Part shown: positions 56,001 to 64,000 of the stretch, piece by piece
Layout: each line of letters starts with the position of its first letter
Position numbering within the stretch: position 1 is the stretch's first letter
NCBI GenBank assembly: GCA_934045905.1
Contig: OW203769.1
Coordinates: 26,319,705 to 26,383,704, forward strand
From: Leuctra nigra
Taxonomy: Eukaryota; Arthropoda; Insecta; Plecoptera; Leuctridae
Direction: 5' to 3'
Length of the DNA stretch: 64,000 nt
Position numbers and translations under genes: made by a program
Notes under the pieces: generated by a model
What the model was told of the DNA's origin: nothing
What the model saw: only the letters and a program-made list of their open reading frames with translations
Database searches by the model: none

Positions 56001-57440
56001 AGATCTCTGTGGACCGTGCCAAGTTCCAGATGAAGGGCAGCTTGTGATCCTGGATGTTGTTTCCTCTAGGTCGAGTCCGTGGACTTGGCACTCAAGCTGC
56101 TGGATGGCACCGAGTACCGTGGCAACAAGATCTCTGTGGACCGCGCCAAGTTCCAGATGAAGGGCAGCTTGTGATCCTGGATGTTGTTTCCTCTAGGTCG
56201 AGTCCGTGGACTTGGCACTCAAGCTGCTGGATGGCACCGAGTACCGTGGCAACAAGATCTCTGTGGACCGTGCCAAGTTCCAGATGAAGGGCAGCTTGTG
56301 ATCCTCGATGTTGTTTCCTCTAGGTCGAGTCCGTGGACTTGGCACTCAAGCTGCTGGATGGCACCGAGTACCGTGGCAACAAGATCTCTGTGGACCGCGC
56401 CAAGTTCCAGATGAAGGGCAGCTTGTGATCCTGGATGTTGTTTCCTCTAGGTCGAGTCCGGGGACTTGGCACTCAAGCTGCTGGATGGCACCGAGTACCG
56501 TGGCAACAAGATCTCTGTGGACCGTGCCAAGTTCCAGATGAAGGGCAGCTTGTGATCCTGGATGTTGTTTCCTCTAGGTCGAGTCCGTGGACTTGGCACT
56601 CAAGCTGCTGGATGGCACCGAGTACCGTGGCAACAAGATCTCTGTGGACCGCGCCAAGTTCCAGATGAAGGGCAGCTTGTGATCCTGGATGTTGTTTCCT
56701 CTAGGTCGAGTCCGTGGACTTGGCACTCAAGCTGCTGGATGGCACCGAGTACCGTGGCAACAAGATCTCTGTGGACCGCGCCAAGTTCCAGATGAAGGGC
56801 AGCTTGTGATCCTGGATGTTGTTTCCTCTAGGTCGAGTCCGTGGACTTGGCACTCAAGCTGCTGGATGGCACCGAGTACCGTGGCAACAAGATCTCTGTG
56901 GACCGCGCCAAGTTCCAGATGAAGGGCAGCTTGTGATCCTGGATGTTGTTTCCTCTAGGTCGAGTCCGTGGACTTGGCACTCAAGCTGCTGGATGGCACC
57001 GAGTACCGTGGCAACAAGATCTCTGTGGACCGTGCCAAGTTCCAGATGAAGGGCAGCTTGTGATCCTGGATGTTGTTTCCTCTAGGTCGAGTCCGTGGAC
57101 TTGGCACTCAAGCTGCTGGATGGCACCGAGTACCGTGGCAACAAGATCTCTGTGGACCGCGCCAAGTTCCAGATGAAGGGCAGCTTGTGATCCTGGATGT
57201 TGTTTCCTCTAGGTCGAGTCCGTGGACTTGGCACTCAAGCTGCTGGATGGCACCGAGTACCGTGGCAACAAGATCTCTGTGGACCGCGCCAAGTTCCAGA
57301 TGAAGGGCAGCTTGTGATCCTGGATGTTGTTTCCTCTAGGTCGAGTCCGTGGACTTGGCACTCAAGCTGCTGGATGGCACCGAGTACCGTGGCAACAAGA
57401 TCTCTGTGGACCGCGCCAAGTTCCAGATGAAGGGCAGCTA
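50085..57440 (+). repeat. 58-copy tandem array of a 127-bp partial-exon unit (Tat-SF1-like)
   Basis: Every unit consists of 27 nt that end in a splice-acceptor tract (TGTTGTTTCCTCTAG) and 100 nt of exon. The exon reads VESVDLALKLLDGTEYRGNK and then ISVDRAKFQMKGS, the end of an RNA-recognition motif of Tat-SF1/Cus2 splicing factors. Nearly every one of the first 57 units then meets an in-frame TGA two codons after the Gly. Acceptor positions run from 50101 to 57339 in steps of 127, except one step of 126 caused by a base lost near 55655. Units differ by few substitutions: CGC or CGT in the Arg codon, TCC or TCA near the start. Variant strings recur 21 and 29 units apart. The unit near 53630 has TGC instead of TGA and reads on. 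The 77-codon frames starting in each unit are off-frame by-products. Confidence 0.95.
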
Positions 57441-57508
57441 CGATCCCATCTCAAGCCGAAGAAGAAGAGGAGAAAGGACAAGGAGAAGATGCGCAAGCAG
57501 CAAGAAGC
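57340..57508 (+). pseudogene. exon of a Tat-SF1/Cus2-like splicing factor, frame-broken
   Basis: This is the last array unit, the only one that runs on into a complete exon. It is preceded by the acceptor TTGTTTCCTCTAG (AG at 57338-57339) and followed by the consensus donor GTGAGT at 57509. The first part encodes the RRM end (VESVDLALKLLDG to FQMKGSYDP). The second part encodes a basic stretch, LKPKKKRRKDKEKMRKQQEA, as in Tat-SF1 proteins of animals, where a similar K-rich run follows the RRM. The two parts are in different frames: one base is missing between YDP and LKP relative to the family layout. The protein family acts with the U2 snRNP in pre-mRNA splicing. Either this exon is a decayed copy, or the assembly has a one-base error. 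No other exon of the gene is recognised in the window. Confidence 0.75.
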
Positions 57509-57586
57509 GTGAGTCAAACATGATTTAAAATTGTCTATTTCAAAGTCTATATTCAAGTCGACATCAACTTTTATTCCTCCCTTTCA

Positions 57587-58191
57587 TTATCAGTCAGTGC
57601 CGTAACTAGGGATTTCGGCGCCCGGTGCAAATCTAAATATTGCCCCCCCCCCCCCCAACCACACCTCCCTAGAAAACGCTATACCCAACCAGTGATAATT
57701 TCGGACTAGGACACACCAAAACTTTGGTGTGCACAAAACAAATAATTATGCAAAACAGTAATCAAACATTTCCACGGCCCTTGACAATGACAGCATTGAG
57801 GGGCCTAGGGGGGGGGGGGGGGGGGGGACCACCTAACCATATGCGGATCCAGGGCCCTGAAACGGAAAAGTTTGATTTTCTGATAAGATTTTAATGGTTT
57901 TTAATCATTTCTGACGTTCAATTTCACTGAAATTTTATTCAGCAGAATAATTTTTATTTTCAAAACTTTATTTCATTAATTTGTGAAGGGGGGGGGGGTG
58001 TTAAACCCCTTGGGTATGACTGAAATCATCACCGACATCAACCATGCCCCGCAGGGTGTTTTTTGTGTTTTTTGTGTTTTTAAGACGCAAAAATTAAGTT
58101 TGGGTGCAAAAAAGTCATGACATAAAAATTTGGCTTCCTGGCGCCCCCCTGTTGGTGGCGCCCTGTGCTGCCGCACCGCCCTGTTATCAGT
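57587..58191. mobile_element. 0.6-kb non-autonomous hAT-type element with target duplication
   Basis: The 8-bp duplication TTATCAGT lies at 57587-57594 and 58184-58191. The element between (57595-58183) starts CAGTGCCGTAACTAGG and ends with CCGCCCTG. The inverted termini match imperfectly (CAGTGCCGT against CAGGGCGGT). It contains C14 (57643-57656) and G runs (about 57808-57827 and 57987-57996). No transposase. It sits 80 bp after the splice donor of the Tat-SF1-like exon. Confidence 0.8.
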
Positions 58192-59684
58192 CACAACCGA
58201 GTGCGTACTTTGTGCCCATAGTAATATTCTTCTACCATTCTTTGTACCATGTATGTTGCTATAACTTGATATTTTTATATTAAAAAAATCAATTTCTCAC
58301 ATCAATATTGAGATGGCACTCTGTAAAAAAACGTGATAATTTTAACCCGTTTCAAAATTCTGTATCGCATTCATATTTTGTATTTTGTAACCCTTCTTAC
58401 CTCTATGTTTATACTGTAATGCGCCATTCGGTTCTAATGTATATAAATGGCAACTGGCAAGCACAATGAATGGGCCTTAGTTTTATGCATCTATTTGTGG
58501 TCAGTAAAGCTTCACACTCTAAGTCAAATGTCATTCGTTTTTAAATCTAAATTGATGAAAATGCGGAAAACTTATTATTTTTAGACTGTCACTTGACAAT
58601 CATCGAACAGCCTACATGGATTTCAATAGAAGTAGGCAGGCGTAATACCAACAGTGTTTTTACCATACAACCTTCACCTAAATAACCATTGTTTACTAAG
58701 TATTGTGTTCATAGGTGGCAAGTAATTATTACCATCCCATTGTTTTAGGCGTGCAGAGATATTTTATAATTAGACGCATCACCTGTTTTATTTTCTTATT
58801 TGTCGGGTTAGTTAGGTTAGGGTTGGTGTTCTCAATCTCAACCAGCATTTGGCATTTACTTGATTGCCAATGAGCGGCGGGAAAAAATATCTATACCTAT
58901 TCACATGATTGCAGTTTAATTAAATCTAACAGCTAGTGTACACTACACTGCACCTATTACTATGCTTAAATAATTGATTAATAATAAGTATATGATTACA
59001 ATATAAGTACAGCTACTCGGAATTCTGAACCGTTTTACACCACTTCAAATCTTTATGCTATGCTTCAAATCTGTCCTATAGCGGCAGTTTTGCAAACGTG
59101 CGACTACTGTCATTAGATTGAAATGAAACGTTCCATGTTTATTTATTTATTTGTGGACTAGGGCGCGGATGAGGAGACATTGGTCTTGTAGGAGTACGCT
59201 AATCAGAATTTTGATTGGATTGAAAAAATTTCGGTGAAGTTATTTTTAATTTGTTTAGTTTATTTATGTCACTCCAGGGAACAATCTTGAACAATCTCAA
59301 AGCGGTTCTATGGTGGTGAAATTCTGCTAGGTCCTTTCTGATTCAGAAATGTTCACATGATAATTGTCAGTCCGATCCTGTATTAGTGTTCTTGTTTTCT
59401 TTTTTGCTTCCTATACCTACTTTGTTAAATAGTCGCCGAGTGTAGGGTCACATTCGAAAGAAGCCGGCCAAAACCCTTTATTGGTATATGGAAGACCGGT
59501 ACCTATAGGAATTAGGAAGTATATTGAATGTGGCTATACAACCAAACCGCAAAAATGCATTGAGAACTTGGAAACCGAATTCCTGAACCGATTGATGGAA
59601 AATTTACAATTTACGTATTTTTCATGGTTGTAGCGTGGTTTAAATTATTTTAAATTATAGAAAAGAATAGTATAGTAGAATTTT
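58192..59684. other. non-coding DNA, no gene seen
   Basis: No exon or repeat can be supported. There is a single TTAGTTAGGTTAGGG stretch near 58809. If the Tat-SF1-like gene is live, this would be its downstream intron. Confidence 0.45.
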
Positions 59685-60499
59685 ATTGAGCGAGCGAAGC
59701 GAGCGTCTCCTTTTGGCTCGTTTGGCGTGGACCTCTGTTTTTTTTTTTTTTTTTCTGCTAATAGCCGATACACAGGTTGCACCGTTTCAGCGATCGATCT
59801 AAAATTTTGCACACATGTAAAAACAACCTTCTCTGTTTGCGACCCTAATTTTTTTTGAAATCCATTCATTGGTTAAAATTTAAATAAATATCTCCTGATA
59901 GGCTGAAAAATTAAAACGGTCTTCGATAATTCTGATCAAACTCATATTTTGGCTATACAGGTCAGAGTTTTTCTTCGATCGAGCTGAAATTTTGCACACA
60001 TGTAAACCCAACCTTATATGTTTGCAGGCCCTAATTATATTTGAAATCCATTCATTGGTTAAAATTTAAATAAAAGTCTCCTGATAGGCTGAAAAATGAA
60101 AACGGTTTCGATAATTCTGATCAAACTCATATTTTGCATGATCATTAAGACCAGCATTGTCTCTTATTTTACAAAATTTCATCCCAATCAGTTAAGAACA
60201 TATGAACTTATTGACATTTTTAATATCTGTCAGTAATGAAGTATCGAAAGTAATGTTTTCCAGTGCCACTTGAATTGATCTGATTTTGCTATATTTACCA
60301 GGGTGCTTAGATGCTATTTTCAAGTTTCGATGAAAAGCATAATAATATACTTTTTTATTGATTGAGTGATCATATTTCAATTAAATATGGACCCAACATA
60401 TAATGTATGTTTTCTTTGCGTTGTGTACGCATTTCCGGTTCGAGAATTTGCACGTACCCGTGCTCGCTCATCAACGCGTTACACTGAGCGTTTTCCTAG
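59685..60499 (+). mobile_element. Helitron-like element, copy A1
   Basis: It runs from ATTGAGCGAGCGAAGCGAGC to GAGCGTTTTCCTAG. The 3' end has a stem CGCTCA/TGAGCG around AACGCGTT, then TTTTCCTAG, then host T, matching the Helitron 3' signature. The interior holds a diverged tandem duplication of about 190 bp, each copy with TTTTGCACACATGTAAA and ATCTCCTGATAGGCTGAAA-like phrases. No helicase frame. Copy A2 is its inverted partner. Confidence 0.6.
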
Positions 60500-60510
60500 T
60501 TAACAACTTA

Positions 60511-60940
60511 GGGCCGGTCTTTCAATACTCTGCTAAAGTCTCAATTAGCTGTTTAAAACAGTTAGTTAGTGCAAAACTCTGTCATTCAATTGGTTGTATG
60601 TAGCCATGACAATACAGTCCTACTAATCAACCGCTTAAGGCTGCAAACACACGGGGCGTTTTTTTGCACGCCCAGCCGAAGCGTTCGAACGCCGGCGAGA
60701 CGCCGAGAAGATACGTAGCATTGAGTCTTATGGGAGCGAACAGACGAGGCGGTTTTTACACGCGGCGTATTTTTCCACGCCGGCCAGACGCGACAAAGGA
60801 AAAACGTCTCGTGTTTTTTCATGCCCCGTGTGTTCGACCAAGAAAAACGTCGCGTTTTTTTCCACGCCGCGTCTGGCGTGGAAAAAACCGCTCCGTGTGA
60901 TTGCAGACTAAAAGTTAGCAGAGTATTGAAAGACTGGCCC
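60511..60940. mobile_element. PIF/Harbinger-like MITE with TTA duplication, interrupted
   Basis: The 26-bp inverted termini begin GGGCCGGTCTTTCAATACTC and match except for one base. TTA lies on both outer sides (60508-60510 and 60941-60943), the usual 3-bp target of PIF/Harbinger elements. A second palindromic element is nested inside at 60639-60908. Confidence 0.7.
60639..60908. mobile_element. nested CG-rich MITE
   Basis: Inverted ends GGCTGCAAACACACGGGGCG and the complement of GTCTGCAATCACACGGAGCG. Flanks are TTAA on the left and TAAA on the right, a possible TTAA duplication with one change. The interior is unusually CpG-rich with repeated CACGCCG and GGCGTGGAAAAA motifs. Open frames inside are palindrome artefacts. 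Confidence 0.65.
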
Positions 60941-60964
60941 TTAGTAATGCAGTGTCCATTTTTA

Positions 60965-61100
60965 GGGCCAGTTTTTCAATTCTCTGCAAAATTTTAAACA
61001 GTTGATTATTACTGTATTGTCATGGCAACAACCAATGGCATTCCTTGAATGATCACAAGTAAGTGTTAACTTATTTAACCGAGTATTGAAAGACCGGCCC
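60965..61100. mobile_element. short PIF/Harbinger-like MITE
   Basis: A 136-bp relative of the element at 60511-60940. Ends are GGGCCAGTTTTTCAAT and ATTGAAAGACCGGCCC, with TTA on both sides (60962-60964 and 61101-61103). Confidence 0.7.
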
Positions 61101-61170
61101 TTAGTCAGACTTTCCGATCAATTTTCAAGTGGCTGCTAGTCAGCTGTTTGCAACTTTACCCTAAATAATA

Positions 61171-61969
61171 CTAGGAAAACGCTCAGTGTAACGCGTTGAT
61201 GAGCGAGCACGGGTACGTGCAAATTCTCGAACCGGAAATGCGTACACAACGCACAGAAAACATAATATACATCCATATTGAATTGATTATGATATCAACT
61301 TAAAAGTACATGCTTTTCATCGAAACTTTAAAATAGAATCTAAGCACCTGGTTCATAAAGCAAATCAGAATCAATTCAATTGGCACTGGAAAACATTCAT
61401 TTCGATACTTCATTACTGACAGATATTAAAAATGTCAATAAGTTCATACGTTTTTAATTGATTGGGATGAAATTTTGTAAAATAAGAGACAATATTGGTC
61501 TTAATGATCATGCAAAATATGAGTTTGATCAGAATTATCGAAGACCGTTTTCATTTTTCAGCCTATCAGGAGATATTTATTTAAATTTTAACCAATGAAT
61601 GGATTTCAAAAAAAATTATGGTATGCAAACAGAGAAGGTTGGTTTTACATGTGTGCAAAATTTCAGCTCGATCAAAGAAAAACTCCGACCTGTATAGCCA
61701 AAATATGATTTGATCAGATTTATCGAAGACCAGTTTCATTTTTCAACCTACCATCAGGAGATGTTTATTTAAATTTTAACCAATCAATGGATTTCAAAAA
61801 AATTGGGGTCTGCAAACAGAAAAGGTTGTCTCTACATGTGTGCAAAATTTCAGCTCGATCGAAGAAAAACTCTGACCTGTATACCCTCAGGTAACAGAAA
61901 AGACACAAAAAAAAAACAGAGGTCCGTGCCAAAAGAGCCAAAAGGAGACGCTCGCTTCGCTCGCTCAAT
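61171..61969 (-). mobile_element. Helitron-like element, copy A2 (inverted)
   Basis: The same family as A1 in reverse: it starts CTAGGAAAACGCTCAGTGTA on the plus strand and ends GCTTCGCTCGCTCAAT. The two copies form a 2.28-kb inverted arrangement. A2 keeps the internal duplication and the 3' hairpin. On its minus strand the host base after CTAG is T. Confidence 0.6.
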
Positions 61970-63351
61970 AATATAATAATTAGTTTTATTAATGCGCATA
62001 ATTGTTTATTTCAAAATCCATTTCTATGTCACGTCTGTATCATGTTTATGCCATATCTGTTTATTGTATATTCAAATAAGACAGCAACTTCTCTTCTCTC
62101 ATTTCATTGAGTGCAATGTGCATGATCACGTTAGGTGGTGGAAGAGAAGCATTTGTGCTTAATCTCGACGTCAAATTAATAAAGCCATTTTTTATTTATC
62201 TATTTATTTATTTATCCTTTGCTAACTGGATTTTTGCTTCTCGGTTCGTTTTAGCGACGTTCAATGATATTCTTCTCGTTCTTTGCTGGTTTCGTTGATC
62301 AATGCCGACAGGCGCTGCGGATCTACTTCACTATTTTAGAATGTTTGGTCATTTCGAGACCGAGACATTCTTTTTCCACCAACTTGCGCCACATGACATG
62401 AAGATTATTCCCGCCTTGGGATTAGCCGGTATAGTAGTAGGTTACTACTGTAAGGGCTTTAGTACGGAGTTTCTCCGTACTGGCGCAGTGTAGCTCTGAC
62501 CATGGTGTTTTCTTTTGAATGAGACTGGTGGCGCGCTCTCTCGCCACTCTGTTTGACTTATTATCTCGAGTTGTATTGTACTCTTTTATTTTGTCTAATC
62601 TGTAATATAATATTGTCAATGACTGGAGAAGCCGCAAATGCCGTGAGCAGTAGTTTTTTTTGTATTTTTCCCGTATTCTGATGAAGTAAGCAAGTAAGCA
62701 AAGTAAGTACTTTGCTTACTTTACTTGCTAGCAAAGTAAGCAAGTATTTTGTAGGATAAAATCTCTCCCCCCACTCATTATTACTTGGAGCTTACAAATT
62801 ATAAATACGCTATATTACATTTTTTTAAAGTACTTATTAAATATGAGAATAGCAAATGGTGGGGATAATAATTGAAGGTGGTGTTTTGTCCTGGGACGTT
62901 TGTCCGTTAGCTGTAATATTGCAGAGTAATATCTTTTTCTCGTGAAAACTTAAAGATCGATTTTTTAATTATTTACAGCTGATAAATGCTAGGTAGACCT
63001 ACTTACTTTAGATATTTATATTTGAATATTGATATTCTGAACTCGCTACGGACTACTCATCTGCAATTCCTAATCTCATTATGAGCATATTTTTAAACAT
63101 TGCGATTAAAAGTGGATAGGATTGGAGAGGAAGTTCCTATTGGCTAATATATAGACCACAATGGAAATACAAATGTATTTTTATTTTCTCACAATGTGAT
63201 GTTACATTTTGCCTTGCAAAGAGCGTTCCAACGGGGTAGATGATTTTACTAATTTTCATCATGCTAATTTTCATCAAAATCTTACTAAACAGGGTTAATT
63301 CGAATTAGATTTTTCGTAGTTGGAACGTATTTGTCACTTTTAAGTGCATCT
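61970..63351. other. mostly non-coding DNA with one small open frame and a palindrome
   Basis: An ATG at 62302 opens 63 codons with a short hydrophobic stretch (IIPALGLAGIVVGYY) and a Cys-containing tail. I do not recognise it, and its length and isolation do not support a gene call. At about 62687-62743 repeats of AAGTAAGCAAGTAAGC and their complements make a hairpin centred on AGTACT. Nothing else is seen. Confidence 0.4.
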
Positions 63352-64000
63352 TCATTTTTCACGGCTCCTCTTCACGCCACGCAGTTCCTCTTTCATTCCT
63401 CACGCCTCCTCTTCACGCCACGCTGTTGCTCTTTCATTCTTCACGCCTCCTCTTCACGCCACGCTGTTGCTCTTTCATTCCTCACGCCTCCTCTTCACGC
63501 CACGCTGTTGCTCTTTCATTCTTCACGCCTCCTCTTCACGCCACGCTGTTGCTCTTTCATTCCTCACGCCTCCTCTTCACGCCACGGTGTTGCTCTTTCA
63601 TTCTTCACGCCTCCTCTTCACGCCACGGTGTTACTATTTCATTCCTCACGCCTCCTCTTCACGCCACGCTGTTGCTCTTTCATTCTTCACGCCTCCTCTT
63701 CACGCCACGCTGTTGCTCTTTCATTCCTCACGCCTCCTCTTCACGCCACGCTGTTGCTCTTTCATTCTTCACGCCTCCTCTTCACGCCACGCTGTTGCTC
63801 TTTCATTCCTCACGCCTCCTCTTCACGCCACGCTGTTGCTCTTTCATTCTTCACGCCTCCTCTTCACGCCACGCTGTTGCTCTTTCATTCCTCACGCCTC
63901 CTCTTCACGCCACGGTGTTGCTATTTCATTCTTTACGCCTCCTCTTCACGCCACGATGTTGCTCTTTCATTCTTTACGCCTCCTCTTCACGCCACGATGT
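63352..64000. repeat. 41-bp satellite with dimeric structure, runs off the window
   Basis: About 16 tandem units of 41 bp containing CTCCTCTTCACGCCACGCTG and TTGCTCTTTCATTC. Units alternate between CATTCTTCACG and CATTCCTCACG, so the amplified unit is an 82-bp dimer. The last two units break the pattern with CATTCTTTACG. The left edge at about 63352 is degenerate; the right edge is outside the window. Confidence 0.95.

Noticed and set aside
50086..57512. Dozens of 77-codon open frames beginning MLFPLGRV in each 127-bp unit
   Set aside because: They are in a different frame from the conserved RRM peptide, start at an ATG in the intron-like part and repeat only because the DNA repeats.
58800..58840. 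TTAGG-like bases near 58809 and 3112 as interstitial telomere repeats
   Set aside because: Only two or three degenerate pentamers; too short to mean anything.
62302..62493. A 63-codon small membrane protein gene
   Set aside because: It has an ATG and a hydrophobic stretch but no homology I can name and no transcript signals; noted only in the region entry.
63352..64000. CRISPR-like look of regular short repeats (also 4025-4313 and 48204-48309)
   Set aside because: Units abut without unique spacers, and the context is eukaryotic satellite DNA.

Overview
This is a piece of a eukaryotic nuclear genome, almost certainly from an insect. The evidence is its AT-rich non-coding DNA, two full-length LINE retrotransposons with poly-A tails, many small inverted-repeat (MITE-like) elements, hAT-, PIF/Harbinger- and Helitron-like termini, GGTA-type microsatellites and spliceosomal intron/exon borders. 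A hemipteran such as a planthopper would fit, but the order is not proven from sequence alone. There are no bacterial operons, CRISPR arrays, rRNA genes or intact tRNA genes. Most of the window is transposon and satellite DNA. The only intact long reading frames belong to the LINEs.

Layout. 0-6.4 kb: non-coding DNA with a TTAA-flanked palindromic MITE (1954-2345), a 32-bp minisatellite (4025-4313) and a TA-flanked MITE inside TA repeats (5861-6459). 6.46-11.37 kb: LINE copy 1 (+). 12.2-18.4 kb: a possible exon on the minus strand and two copies of a Helitron-like family. 21.4-21.9 kb: a CpG-rich island that may be a promoter/first exon. 25.07-26.76 kb: a 1.7-kb foldback element. 28.46-28.59 kb: a candidate first coding exon (-). 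31.3-33.6 kb: an hAT-type element with an 8-bp target duplication that contains a fragment of a LINE tail. 37.66-42.55 kb: LINE copy 2 (-), nearly identical to copy 1, with an 8-bp target duplication. 43.5-45.2 kb: an 88/90-bp satellite. 50.09-57.44 kb: 58 tandem copies of a 127-bp unit. 57.6-58.2 kb: a small hAT-type element. 59.7-62.0 kb: two inverted Helitron-like copies around nested Harbinger-like MITEs. 63.35 kb to the end: a 41-bp satellite.

The most remarkable locus is at 50.1-57.5 kb. Each 127-bp unit is a 3' splice-acceptor tract followed by the first 100 nt of one exon. That exon encodes part of an RNA-recognition motif of a Tat-SF1/Cus2-type splicing factor (HTATSF1; barricade in Drosophila). 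Each of the first 57 units carries only this exon piece; nearly all then meet an in-frame TGA. Only the 58th continues into the basic K/R-rich continuation and a consensus 5' splice donor, and even that copy has a one-base frame break. Variant units recur in blocks 21 and 29 units apart, which shows expansion by unequal exchange or segmental copying. The locus therefore offers 58 near-identical acceptors to one host exon.

The two LINEs combine an RTE-like endonuclease/reverse transcriptase ORF2 with an ORF1 that ends in what looks like a catalytically degenerate SGNH-hydrolase domain. They differ at four ORF2 residues and one ORF1 residue, so transposition was recent.
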